Source: Mycobacteriaceae bacterium (GTDB lineage Bacteria > Actinomycetota > Actinomycetes > Mycobacteriales > Mycobacteriaceae). Taken from it: a DNA stretch of 64,000 nt. Made by a program: the position numbers and the translations under genes. The first letter of the stretch is position 1; each line of letters opens with the position of its first letter. The DNA lies in NCBI GenBank assembly GCA_019245755.1, contig JAFARC010000082.1, positions 62,001 through 126,000 of the forward strand, in the 5' to 3' direction. Below are positions 38,467 to 48,001 of the stretch, one piece after another. Under the pieces are notes generated by a model that was given only the letters and a program-made list of their open reading frames with translations, was not told where the DNA came from and did not search any database.

Positions 38467-38511
38467 TTAGTATCCGGTGCGCCGGGAAACGGAGGGGCGG
38501 GTGCGGCAAGC

Positions 38512-40086
38512 GTGACCGAGACCATCCAGCAGCTGCTGCGGGAACTCGCAATCATGGACACCGTCGCGGTCAAGTACGGCGATCAGCGCTGGACCTGGCG
38601 CGAGCACCTACGAGGCGCGTCGGCTCGTGCCGCCGCCCTGCTCGCGGTCGCCGACCCGGGCCGGCCGGCACACGTGGGCGTCCTGCTGGGAAACACCCCG
38701 GAGTTCCTGTACCAGCTGTCCGCCGCGGGGCTGGGCGGGTATGTGCTCTGCGGGTTGAACACCACGCGCCGGGGAGAGGGCCTGTTGTCGGACATCAGGC
38801 GGGCCGACTGCCAGATCGTCGTCACCGATGCCGAACATCGAGGTCTACTCAAAGGTCTTGAGCTAGAAAACATCCGGGTGATCGACTCGTCGGGTGGCGA
38901 GTGGACGCGCCTCATCGAGGGGGCCGGCACATTGACGCCGTACCGCGAAGTCGAGCCGATGGACACGTTCATGCTGATCTTCACGTCGGGAACGAGCGGC
39001 GACCCCAAGGCCGTGCGGGTGTCCCATTTCATGGTGTTGATGTCGGGACGAAACCTGGTGCAGCGCTTCGCGGTGACCGCCGATGACACCTGCTACCTCG
39101 CTATGCCGCTGTTTCATTCCAACGCGCTGGTCGCCGGATGGGGGGTGGCGGTGGCAACCGGCGCCGCGATGGCGCCGGCGAAGTTCTCCGCCTCCGGGTT
39201 TCTCGCCGACATCCGCCGATACGGCGCCACCTACATGAACTATGTGGGCAAGCCGCTGGCCTATATCCTGGCCACGCCGGAACGACCCGACGACGCCGAC
39301 AACCCTCTTCGGGTGGCGTTCGGGAACGAGGCCAGCGATCGCGACATCGAGGAGTTCGGGCGCCGCTTCGACGCGGTGGTCTGGGACGGCTTCGGCTCCA
39401 CCGAGAACGCCGTGATCATCACCCGTGAAGCCGGGACACCGAAAGGCTCGCTCGGCAAGGGCTTTCCGGGCGTCGCCGTGTACAACCAGGAGACGATCAC
39501 GGAGTGCCCGCCGGCCCGTTTCGACGCCGCCGGTGCGCTGGTCAACGCCGACGAAGCGGTCGGCGAGCTCGTCAACACATCCGGATACGGCTTTTTCAGC
39601 GGCTACTACTCAGACGACGAGGCGACTGCCGAGCGCATGCGGCACGGCATGTACTGGTCGGGTGATCTGGCGTATCGCGACGCCGACGGCTGGATCTACC
39701 TGGCCGGCCGTACCAGCGACTGGATGCGCGTCGACGGCGAGAACATCGCGGCGGCCCCGATCGAGAGGATCCTGGTCCGGCTTGGGGAGATCAGCAGGGT
39801 CGCCGTCTACGCGGTGCCCGACGAGAACGTGGGCGATCAGATCATGGCCGCGCTCGTCTTGAGGGATGGATCGCGGCTCACTCCGCACGGATTCGAGGCG
39901 TTTTTGGCCGCGCAACCCGACCTGTCACCGAAGGCATGGCCGCGGTACGTGCGTATCGCCGCCGACCTGCCGACCACCGCAACGCACAAGGTCCTCAAGC
40001 GCCAGCTGGCCGCACAAGGACCTACTGCCGGCTCCGGCGAGCTGTGGGTGCGCGAACCGCGGGGTACGCGGTACGTCGTCAGTTGA
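38512..40086 (+). CDS. Acyl-CoA synthetase (AMP-dependent ligase)
   Basis: MLIFTSGTSGDPKAVRVSH, WDGFGSTENAV, YWSGDLAYRDADGWIYLAGRTSDWMRVDGENIAA; GTG start. Confidence 0.93.
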   Translation: MTETIQQLLRELAIMDTVAVKYGDQRWTWREHLRGASARAAALLAVADPGRPAHVGVLLGNTPEFLYQLSAAGLGGYVLCGLNTTRRGEGLLSDIRRADCQIVVTDAEHRGLLKGLELENIRVIDSSGGEWTRLIEGAGTLTPYREVEPMDTFMLIFTSGTSGDPKAVRVSHFMVLMSGRNLVQRFAVTADDTCYLAMPLFHSNALVAGWGVAVATGAAMAPAKFSASGFLADIRRYGATYMNYVGKPLAYILATPERPDDADNPLRVAFGNEASDRDIEEFGRRFDAVVWDGFGSTENAVIITREAGTPKGSLGKGFPGVAVYNQETITECPPARFDAAGALVNADEAVGELVNTSGYGFFSGYYSDDEATAERMRHGMYWSGDLAYRDADGWIYLAGRTSDWMRVDGENIAAAPIERILVRLGEISRVAVYAVPDENVGDQIMAALVLRDGSRLTPHGFEAFLAAQPDLSPKAWPRYVRIAADLPTTATHKVLKRQLAAQGPTAGSGELWVREPRGTRYVVS

Positions 40087-40128
40087 TTGGGCTGTCACTT
40101 TCCGTGCGGCTGCGTCGTCCTTGGCTTC

Positions 40129-40518
40129 ATGACAACCGCCTATTTCACCGTAACCCTGATCGCCGTGGTCGCCGACGGGTTCTCCGGCATCGCGGCGCTG
40201 GCACACTTCAAGCCGATCCTGGCGGGTATGGAACGGGCCGGCGTGCCGCTGTCCTGGCTGACGTTTCCCATCGGAACGCTCAAGACCGCCGGTGCGCTCG
40301 GCCTCGCGGCCGGTCTGGCGTTGCGCCCGGTCGGCGTGGCGGCGGCGATCGGGCTGGTGCTGTTTTTCGTCTGCGCGGTGTACACGCATGTGCGGGCCAG
40401 CGACTACGGCGCGCAGTTCTATCTGGCAAATGGGTTCTTGGTGCTGAACGTCGCTGTGCTGGTGGTTTCGCTGGGCGATATGGGTGTCGATGCGACGACA
40501 CTGAACTGGCTGAGATGA
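40129..40518 (+). CDS. DoxX-like small integral membrane protein
   Basis: ILAGMERAGVPLSWLTFPIGTLKTAGALGLAAGLALRPVGVAAAIGLVLFFVCAVYTHVRASDY, four hydrophobic segments. Confidence 0.8.
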   Translation: MTTAYFTVTLIAVVADGFSGIAALAHFKPILAGMERAGVPLSWLTFPIGTLKTAGALGLAAGLALRPVGVAAAIGLVLFFVCAVYTHVRASDYGAQFYLANGFLVLNVAVLVVSLGDMGVDATTLNWLR

Positions 40519-40561
40519 CGCGCAGTCCTTTCGCGAAAGTTCAGAGTCTCACGCTATCAGA

Positions 40562-40577
40562 GAACATATATTTGGTC
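40562..40577 (+). promoter_or_regulatory. Motif B copy: GAACATATATTTGGTC
   Basis: Imperfect palindrome shared with six other intergenic sites; here in a convergent intergenic region. Confidence 0.6.
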
Positions 40578-40718
40578 CGGAAAGTCGCAGCTTCCCAGGA
40601 CGGTGTCGCTCCGCAAATCGGCGCACCGGATCACCGCCAATGAACTGAGCGTGTCCCTGGTGGTGCACCTCGATGCTCCCCTGGAGCCAGTGCGGGCGCA
40701 CTTGGCGGCGTAGCGCGG

Positions 40719-41525
40719 TCATCCCAGAACAGGCAACCGGCGCTTGCGGGCCAGGGAGTTGAGCGCCGACTGCATCAACGACCGCACCCGGGCATCGACT
40801 GTGTCAACATCGGGGTCAGGGCCGAATTCAGCGTAAAGGTCGATCGGTTTGAGGACCTCGGTGACGATCTTGGTGGGCAGGGGGATGTTGACAGGCAGCA
40901 CTGCGCTGAGGCCGAACGGGAATCCCACGGTGAGCGGCAGGATGTCCGAGCGCAGACGCCGCAGGCCCAGCTTGTTCGCCAGCCAGGTCCCGCGGGTCAG
41001 GAAAAGCTGGCTTTCTTGCCCGCCGATCGAGACGCTCGGCACGAGCGGAACAGCGGCTTGAAGGGCGGTCCTGACGTACCCGGTGCGACCTTTGAAGTCG
41101 ACGACGTTTTGGGTCAGCGTCGGACGGTAAGAGTCATAGACGCCGCCCGGGAACACCAGCACAACTCCTCCGGAACGCAGCGCCTGTGCGGCGTTGTCGG
41201 GCCCGGCATGGATGACGCCAATGCCGGTAAGCCATCGTGCGAGCGGGCCGACGAACAGCGCGTCGTGGCCGAGCGTATACAGGGGACGGTCGAAGCCGAA
41301 CGCGTCGTAGAAGGCGGCGGCGAACAGCAGCACATCGACGGTAAGCATCCCGCCTGAGTGGTTGGACACCACTAGCGCGCCGCCCGAGGATGGGAACGAC
41401 TCGAGGCCCTGCACCTCGGCGCGAAACCAGCGCCGGGCCAGTGGTCCTGCCGTGTTGATCATCTTCTGGGTGAGCCCGGGGTCCCACGTGACGATCTCCG
41501 GGCCCGCGTTGCCATGGGTGCTCAA
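40719..41525 (-). CDS. Lysophospholipid/glycerol acyltransferase-like protein
   Basis: ALVVSNHSGGMLTVDVLLFAAAFYDAFG...VLVFPGGVYDSYRP...FKGRTGYVRTALQAAVPLVPSVSIGGQES. Confidence 0.8.
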   Translation of the reverse strand: MSTHGNAGPEIVTWDPGLTQKMINTAGPLARRWFRAEVQGLESFPSSGGALVVSNHSGGMLTVDVLLFAAAFYDAFGFDRPLYTLGHDALFVGPLARWLTGIGVIHAGPDNAAQALRSGGVVLVFPGGVYDSYRPTLTQNVVDFKGRTGYVRTALQAAVPLVPSVSIGGQESQLFLTRGTWLANKLGLRRLRSDILPLTVGFPFGLSAVLPVNIPLPTKIVTEVLKPIDLYAEFGPDPDVDTVDARVRSLMQSALNSLARKRRLPVLG

Positions 41526-41580
41526 CGCTGTTCCGGTCTGTGCCGATTAGTCATCCGCATCAGCGCGCGCATCCTGACGC

Positions 41581-42843
41581 TCACCGCGCCGGATCGAACT
41601 CGAGGTGCAGCTCGGTCAGGCCGCGCAAGATGAATGTCGGTTCGTAGCTGTAGCGCACATTGTCCGCCGGCCCGTGCGACGCATCGGAGATCTTGATATC
41701 GGACATCCGGTCGAGGATCCGGTTCAAAGAAATACGACCTTCAGCGCGGGCGAGGGGTGCGCCGGGGCAGGAGTGGTTGCCGCGCCCGAACGCCACGTGC
41801 TCACGGACATTGGGCCGGTCGACGCGAAATTCGTGTGGCTGATCGAATTTGCGGGGGTCGCGATTGCTCGCGCCGGGCAAAAGCATCATCGTGGTGCCCG
41901 CCGGTATGGGGACGTCGCCAACGGTGGTTGACGTGCGCGCCAAGCGGAAGTGGCTCTTGACGGGGCTTTCCATCCGCAGTGTTTCCTCGAGGAAGACCGG
42001 GATGCGGCTGCGGTCCTCGCGCAGCGTTTTCTGAAGGTCGGGACGCTCGCCGATCACCCGCATGGCGGCGCTGAGCAACTTGGTGGTGGTTTCTTGGCCT
42101 GCGGTGAACAGAAACGTCGCCACTCGCACGACGTCGATGATCTCCGGAGTGGATCCGTCGGGGTATTTTGCCTCAGCAAGCTCGGTGAGCACGTCCCCAC
42201 GGGGCTCGCGCCGGCGGTCGACGACGTAACCGGAAAATTTGTCGTCGAGCCACTCCAGCGGATGGTGGGTGATGGCCTCGTCGTCGATCGCCCCGACAAG
42301 CTGATGGGCCAAAACTTCCCGGAACTGTTCGTGGTCCTCTGCGGGGACACCCAGCAAATCCGCAATCACCAACATCGTGAACGGTTTGGCGTAATCTTGC
42401 AGGAATTCACAATTTCCGCGGGACACGAACTCGTCGAGCTGCCGATCGGCTAACCGCCACATGAACTCTTCGTTTTCCTTGAGGCGCTTGGGTGTCAGCA
42501 GCCGGCTCAACAGGCCTCTGGTGCGGGTGTGATGCGGCGGGTCTTGGGTGACGATGTGTTCGCTCATCGGGATTTGATCACGGCGTTGTTCGATCAGCTC
42601 GCCGAGGTCATCCCCAGCGGCTGAGAGTGAAACACCCGAAAATGGACCCGCCACGGCGACGCACGAGGAGAACGCTGCGTCCTTGTACACCGACAGCGCT
42701 TCGGAATATCCGGTGACGGCCATGACCTCAAACGGCGTCTCCCGCGACACCGGGCACTTCGAACGCAGGTAATCGAAGTAGGGATATGGGTCGGCGATGA
42801 GGGACTCGTCGGTGAAGAAGTCAACCGATTCGAAATCACGCAC
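41581..42843 (-). CDS. Cytochrome P450
   Basis: LFTAGQETTTKLL; HVAFGRGNHSCPGAPLARAE. Confidence 0.95.
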   Translation of the reverse strand: MRDFESVDFFTDESLIADPYPYFDYLRSKCPVSRETPFEVMAVTGYSEALSVYKDAAFSSCVAVAGPFSGVSLSAAGDDLGELIEQRRDQIPMSEHIVTQDPPHHTRTRGLLSRLLTPKRLKENEEFMWRLADRQLDEFVSRGNCEFLQDYAKPFTMLVIADLLGVPAEDHEQFREVLAHQLVGAIDDEAITHHPLEWLDDKFSGYVVDRRREPRGDVLTELAEAKYPDGSTPEIIDVVRVATFLFTAGQETTTKLLSAAMRVIGERPDLQKTLREDRSRIPVFLEETLRMESPVKSHFRLARTSTTVGDVPIPAGTTMMLLPGASNRDPRKFDQPHEFRVDRPNVREHVAFGRGNHSCPGAPLARAEGRISLNRILDRMSDIKISDASHGPADNVRYSYEPTFILRGLTELHLEFDPAR

Positions 42844-42919
42844 GAAAAGCCTCCTGGGTGTTCACGCGACGCTGCGGTACACGGCCGTGGTCGGCTCGCC
42901 TCAACGTCAATGTAGGACT

Positions 42920-42935
42920 GAACAAAAATTAGGTC
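42920..42935 (+). promoter_or_regulatory. Motif B copy: GAACAAAAATTAGGTC
   Basis: 76 bp upstream of the P450 start at 42843. Confidence 0.6.
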
Positions 42936-43104
42936 AAGGTGGTGCTCTTGTGGAGGCGGTCGGGTGGTCGGTCACTGTGAAACGGAGTTGGTGGTCGCGA
43001 CTCGGGCATCGCTGGTGATGGCATCGAGGTTCTCGGCGACGTCTTCGGCGGTGAGCGGTCCCTTCTCCCCTCGTGCCGATATCCTGCGCACACGTGTCGT
43101 ATGC

Positions 43105-44322
43105 CTAGCTTGCCTGCGGGTCGAACAGGACCGGCAACGACGTTGGTGATCGGAAAACCTGGCCGCGGATGTGCGGGTCGTCGCCCTCGCGATCCAGTCG
43201 CAGATTGGGTAGCCGATCACATAGCAAGTTGAGCGCGACGCGCATCTCGAGCCGGGCGAGATGCATTCCCAGGCAGACGTGTACCCCATGCCCGAAGCCG
43301 ATATGCGCACGTGCCGAGCGGAAGATGTCGAAGCGGTCCGGATCGGGGTAGCGCTCCTCCTGCCGGTTGGCCGCCCCCAGCACCGGCATCACAGAAGAGC
43401 CGGCGGGGATCGGCACACCGCCCAGTTCGGTGTCGCGGGTCGCCACGCGGGTGATGGTCAGCAGGGGAGCCTCCCAGCGGACCGCTTCCTCGATCGCCTG
43501 CGGGATCAGCGAGCGGTCGGCACGCACGGCGTCGAGCTGATCCGGGTTGGTCAGCAAGCCCAACAGCAGATTTCCCAGCGAGCGGTATGTGGTTTCCACT
43601 CCGGCGGGCAGCAGCAGCCGCAAAAACGAGAAGATTTCCTCGTCGGTGAGCTTCTCCCCGTCGATCTCGGCCTGGGCGAGGCCACTGATGAGGTCATCGC
43701 GTGGTTCCCGGCGCCGGTCGGCCAGGATCGGAACAAAATATTCGCGCAACGCTTCCGAAGCCGCGAGGCCGCGCTCGCGATTGAACAGGATGGCCAACAG
43801 CGCGAGCGACCAACGTTGGAATTGCGGATAATCCTCGCGCGGCAGGCCCAGCAGGCTGGCGATGATCTGCGTCGGATACGGAAAGGCGAAGTCCCGCCGA
43901 AGATCGGCACGCCCGTTTCTGGCAAACCGGTCAATCAGCTCGCTGGCGACCTTGCCGACCAGCTCGTCCTCCCACCGCGCAAGCGCCTTCTGGGAGAAGG
44001 CCTTTGACACCAGCGCGCGGTGGCGGCCATGCTCGGGCTCATCCATCCCGAGCATGACGTGTTTGCCCAGGGCATCGCCGAACGCATCGATGATGATGGC
44101 AGAGGAGAACGTCTCGTTGTCCCGCAACATTTGGGCCACCTCTTCGTGGCGGTACACCATGAAGACCGGTTTTGACTCCGCATGCGGCATGCCCGACATG
44201 TCGATGCGCTGCACGGGCTCCTCCCGCCGCAATCGGGCCAGCTCGGTATAGGGGTCGCGAACATCGCCCGACACAACGTCGTCGAATGTGCCGAAGTCCT
44301 CGAGATCGTCGAACAGCTCCAC
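43105..44322 (-). CDS. Cytochrome P450
   Basis: LLLPAGVETTYRSLG; HIGFGHGVHVCLGMHLARLE; GTG start at 44322. Confidence 0.95.
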   Translation of the reverse strand: MELFDDLEDFGTFDDVVSGDVRDPYTELARLRREEPVQRIDMSGMPHAESKPVFMVYRHEEVAQMLRDNETFSSAIIIDAFGDALGKHVMLGMDEPEHGRHRALVSKAFSQKALARWEDELVGKVASELIDRFARNGRADLRRDFAFPYPTQIIASLLGLPREDYPQFQRWSLALLAILFNRERGLAASEALREYFVPILADRRREPRDDLISGLAQAEIDGEKLTDEEIFSFLRLLLPAGVETTYRSLGNLLLGLLTNPDQLDAVRADRSLIPQAIEEAVRWEAPLLTITRVATRDTELGGVPIPAGSSVMPVLGAANRQEERYPDPDRFDIFRSARAHIGFGHGVHVCLGMHLARLEMRVALNLLCDRLPNLRLDREGDDPHIRGQVFRSPTSLPVLFDPQAS

Positions 44323-44332
44323 TGGTGCTCCT

Positions 44333-45817
44333 TCAGCTGGCGGGGTAGCCCACCGACTTGATCTGGGTGTATTGATCGAAACCGGCGACACCGTTCTGAC
44401 GCCCGACACCGCTGGCCTTGTAGCCCCCAAACGGGGTGTCGGCGCCGTAGGGCGCCGCACCTTGCACACCGATGAACCCGGCCCGCAGCCGGCGCGCGAC
44501 TGCCAGCGAGTGCTCCACCGAGCCCGACATAACGTTGCCGGCCAAGCCGTAGGCACTGTCGTTGGCGATGCGGATCGCATCCTCCTCGTCGTCGAACGGG
44601 ATCACTGCCAGCACCGGACCGAAAATCTCCTGCTGCGCGATGGTCATCGCGTTGTCGACATCTACGAAAAGCGTTGGCGGCACCCAGAATCCCTTGTCGA
44701 ATCCCCTCGGCGCCTCGGTGCCGCCGACCAAGCAGGTGGCGCCCTCGTCGATGCCCTTTTCGATGTAGCCGAGAACACGTTTGCGTTGCTTGTCGGAGAT
44801 CACCGGTCCGCACAAGGTAGCGGCATCCTGCGGATCGCCCGGAGAGACGTTCTCGTACATCCCCTTGAGGATCGCGACGCCCTCGTCGTAGCGAGACCGG
44901 GGCAGCAGCAGGCGGGTGGGATTGGCGCAACCCTGTCCGGCGTGCATGCACGGTGCGATCCCGATAGCACACGCCAGCCCGAAATCGGCGTCGTCCAACA
45001 CAATGGTGGCCGACTTGCCGCCCAGCTCGAGGAACAGGCGCTTCATCGTCGCCGCGCCTTTTTCCATGATCCGCTGCCCCACGGCGGTGGAACCGGTGAA
45101 AGAGATAAGGTCGACCTTCGGCGAGAGCGTAAGCTCCTCGCCCAGCAGGTGATCCGACGCCGTAACGACGTTGACAACCCCGTCGGGTATGTCGGTGGCT
45201 TCGGCGATCAACCGTCCCATTCGAGTGGCGTTAAACGGGGTGTCGGGTGCGGGTTTCAGCACCACAGTGTTACCGGTGGCCAGCGCCTGGGCCAGCTTGT
45301 GGATGGTGACCTCGAACGGAAAGTTCCACGGCACGATCGCGCCAACCACCCCGACCGGTTCGCGCCAGACCTTACGGGTGGTGTTCTGAGCGGTCAACGC
45401 GACGAAGGCATCGCCGAGGTCGGTCTCCCATGGGTATTCATCGATGAGCTTGGCCGGATAGGTCAGCGCGTCGGCTAGTGGCGCGTCGAGCTGGGGCCCG
45501 TAGGTGATTGCGCGCGGGCAGCCGGCTTCGGCGATGAGTTCCTCACGCAGCGCTTCTTTTTCAGACTCCAGTGCCTGCTGGAACTGCTCAAGGCAGCGCT
45601 TGCGCAAACCGTGGTTTGTGGACCAGTCGGTGTCGTCGAACGCCCGCCGCGCGGAGTCGATGGCACGGTGCATGTCGGCCGTCGACGCGTCGGCGACTTC
45701 CCCGAGCACCTCCTCGGTGGCTGGGTTGATGTTGGTGAACGTGCCCGCAGCGCCGCCGACGAGCTTGCCGTCGATGAGCATCCGCGACTCGTGATCGACC
45801 TTCGCAGTGTCAGCCAT
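44333..45817 (-). CDS. Aldehyde dehydrogenase
   Basis: MLIDGKLVGGAAGTFTNINPATEEVLGEV...PWNFPFEV...LELGGKSATIVLDDADF...GQGCANPTRLLLP. Confidence 0.94.
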   Translation of the reverse strand: MADTAKVDHESRMLIDGKLVGGAAGTFTNINPATEEVLGEVADASTADMHRAIDSARRAFDDTDWSTNHGLRKRCLEQFQQALESEKEALREELIAEAGCPRAITYGPQLDAPLADALTYPAKLIDEYPWETDLGDAFVALTAQNTTRKVWREPVGVVGAIVPWNFPFEVTIHKLAQALATGNTVVLKPAPDTPFNATRMGRLIAEATDIPDGVVNVVTASDHLLGEELTLSPKVDLISFTGSTAVGQRIMEKGAATMKRLFLELGGKSATIVLDDADFGLACAIGIAPCMHAGQGCANPTRLLLPRSRYDEGVAILKGMYENVSPGDPQDAATLCGPVISDKQRKRVLGYIEKGIDEGATCLVGGTEAPRGFDKGFWVPPTLFVDVDNAMTIAQQEIFGPVLAVIPFDDEEDAIRIANDSAYGLAGNVMSGSVEHSLAVARRLRAGFIGVQGAAPYGADTPFGGYKASGVGRQNGVAGFDQYTQIKSVGYPAS

Positions 45818-46868
45818 CGTTCTCGCTTTCTTCAGTCGGCGGGTTGTCGCCGACCGGTGCGGCCATGCCGTCAGCCGGGCGGTGACGCGAAAACCTCATT
45901 GCCAGCGGTGCTGCCCGCTGCACCACCGGTGCCGGCAGCACGCGAGCGGCGAGCAGCATCGTCCGCTGGCGCAGACTCAGCGCGCCGGCAGCTGCCGACC
46001 CGTCCCGCAGCGCGCCGGGGCGCGGGATGCCCATCGCTAGCCGGGTCAGCTGGTGAAGGACCAGTGTGGGCAGGAGGCGATTGCTGATCAGCAGCATGCG
46101 CGCGTCGATGCCGACCGCATGCCGGGCGAACGGGGCCTTGTCCTCCACAGCCTTGGTAAGTCGCGTGGCGAAGCGGTCGGGCGGGGCGGCGAAGCGCATC
46201 GCGAAACGGCCCCGGCGGTCGATCGTGGCATGGTGCCGGGCGTAGGGGCCGGTGAAGTCCCGGTAGTCTTTGACACCGTTGTCGGTGATGATGTCGGTGT
46301 CGAAGGTTCCGGCTACCAGCACGGTGACGCCCAGTCCAAACGGGGCGACTTCGCCCGCCAGGGATTCGGCCCACCGCTCGAGCGCGCCCTTGGCGGCGGA
46401 ATAGGCTGCGATCTCCGGCATGCCCCGCACGCCGCCCTGGCTGGATATCATCACGATCCGGCCTCGGCCCGCAGCCCGCATGGCCGGCAGCAGCGCCTGA
46501 GTGAGCGCCACCGGCCCGAAAAGGTGAGTACAAAAGATCTGCTCCCATACGTCGCGCGGCAGCTCCTCGACAGACCCGGCGGCGGCGATCCCGGCGTTGT
46601 GCACCAAGGCGTCCGGCGCGCCGACGGCCGCCTCGATGGCTTTGGCGGCCGTGTCGACAGATGCCCGGTCAACCAGGTCGAGTTGGATGCCGATCAGGCG
46701 TGGATCGTCGGCGGTTGCGCCGGCTGCCGCCCGCAGCGCCGCCAGTCCCGTGTCCAGCGAGCGCATGGCCGCCACCACCCGCCAGCCCTGCTGGTAAAAA
46801 CGGATGGCCGTTGCGAGACCGAGTCCGCGGGAGGCGCCGGTGATCACCACGGTGCGTGGCTCAGCCAT
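45810..46868 (-). CDS. SDR family oxidoreductase
   Basis: TVVITGASRGLGLATAIRFYQQGWRVVAAMRS...HNAGIAAAG...AYSAAKGALERWAESLA. Confidence 0.92.
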   Translation of the reverse strand: MAEPRTVVITGASRGLGLATAIRFYQQGWRVVAAMRSLDTGLAALRAAAGATADDPRLIGIQLDLVDRASVDTAAKAIEAAVGAPDALVHNAGIAAAGSVEELPRDVWEQIFCTHLFGPVALTQALLPAMRAAGRGRIVMISSQGGVRGMPEIAAYSAAKGALERWAESLAGEVAPFGLGVTVLVAGTFDTDIITDNGVKDYRDFTGPYARHHATIDRRGRFAMRFAAPPDRFATRLTKAVEDKAPFARHAVGIDARMLLISNRLLPTLVLHQLTRLAMGIPRPGALRDGSAAAGALSLRQRTMLLAARVLPAPVVQRAAPLAMRFSRHRPADGMAAPVGDNPPTEESENDG

Positions 46869-47997
46869 GGGCCGCCCCGCACCGCCCGCCGTCGGCCGGC
46901 GGCGTCACGTCCGGGCGTCCGTGCGGTTGGCCGCTCATCCAGGTCGACCAGATCCCCACAGAGTACGGGCCCGGCTGGCCGTTCTTCTCGTAGAAGCCCT
47001 GCGGGTCATAGACTTTGGCCTCCGGATACGGCCAGGGGCAGGCCACGGAGGTCGCCGTGCGCGACCACTTGATCGCCGTGAACCAGCCGCCGTAAGCGAA
47101 GAAGTAAGCGGCATTGAGGACGATGAACAACACCACGAACGTGCCGAGCACCGGGCGTCCGACGAAGATGGCTGCCCGCCGAGCCAGTTTCTCGGCGACC
47201 GTGCGGCCTGTGTCGTCCCGGTACACCAGCACCCCCGCCGGAATCATCACAAAGGTCACCGACAGCGACTCCCACAGCAGCGGGAACTGGAAGGGCGTGC
47301 CGGTGAAGATGGACCCGAAGGGGATTATCTGGTCATAGATGTAGAGCCCGGTACGGATCATCGAAACTTCGAGGAACGCGTCGAAGACGAAACCGACGAC
47401 CAGGATCAGCCCGGCCAGACAGATCAGCGGGTGGCGCCACACGAACGAATCGACGGGCCGGCGGCCCTGAATCCGGCGCAGTATCCAGACTGCCGGGAAG
47501 TACGGCGTCGCATAAAACATCGCGTACCCGAAAACGATAAACGGTTCCACAGTGGGCGACAATGACACCAGCGGCCAGTCCTCTGGCCAGTGCCACAGTC
47601 GCGGGTTGTAGACCGCATACGGCGCCCAATTCATGATCGGGTCCTGCCACACGATCAATGTCGTGACGAGCACCATCAGCAGGACGGGGTGAGCGGGATG
47701 TCGTCGCCAAGCGATCACGAAAACCCCGATGACGATGGCCATCGCGATGGCGGTGCCGATCTGATTAATCGTGAGCCACGTCGAACTGTTCAACCCCAGC
47801 AGGTAGTGCACCGGGCGTGGTGCGCCGCTGACCCGTGGATTGCGGATCCGGTCGGACACGGCGCCCGAGCGGGCGTAGTAGGCGACCACCGCGACAGCAG
47901 CGACGGCGAGGATGGCCCACAGCGCGGTGAGTGCCGAGCGCGTGCTGGGCTTGGGATGCTGAGCGAGGGCGGACGGCGTGGTCTGCTCCGTGGTCAT
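46861..47997 (-). CDS. Multi-pass membrane protein, AveC spirocyclase-like family (putative)
   Basis: WLTINQIGTAIAMAIVIGVFVIAWRRHPAHPVLLMVLVTTLIVWQDPIMNWAPYAVYNPRLWHWPEDWPLVSLSPTVEPFIVFGYAMFY; several TM helices. Confidence 0.6.
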   Translation of the reverse strand: MTTEQTTPSALAQHPKPSTRSALTALWAILAVAAVAVVAYYARSGAVSDRIRNPRVSGAPRPVHYLLGLNSSTWLTINQIGTAIAMAIVIGVFVIAWRRHPAHPVLLMVLVTTLIVWQDPIMNWAPYAVYNPRLWHWPEDWPLVSLSPTVEPFIVFGYAMFYATPYFPAVWILRRIQGRRPVDSFVWRHPLICLAGLILVVGFVFDAFLEVSMIRTGLYIYDQIIPFGSIFTGTPFQFPLLWESLSVTFVMIPAGVLVYRDDTGRTVAEKLARRAAIFVGRPVLGTFVVLFIVLNAAYFFAYGGWFTAIKWSRTATSVACPWPYPEAKVYDPQGFYEKNGQPGPYSVGIWSTWMSGQPHGRPDVTPPADGGRCGAAHG

Positions 47998-48001
47998 GGG
48001 T

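Noticed and set aside
38455-38475. KstR-type operator at TTTTAACGATGTTAGTA
   Set aside because: Half-sites are 3 bp apart rather than the 2 bp expected for TNNAACNNGTTNNA; better explained as a weak motif A copy.
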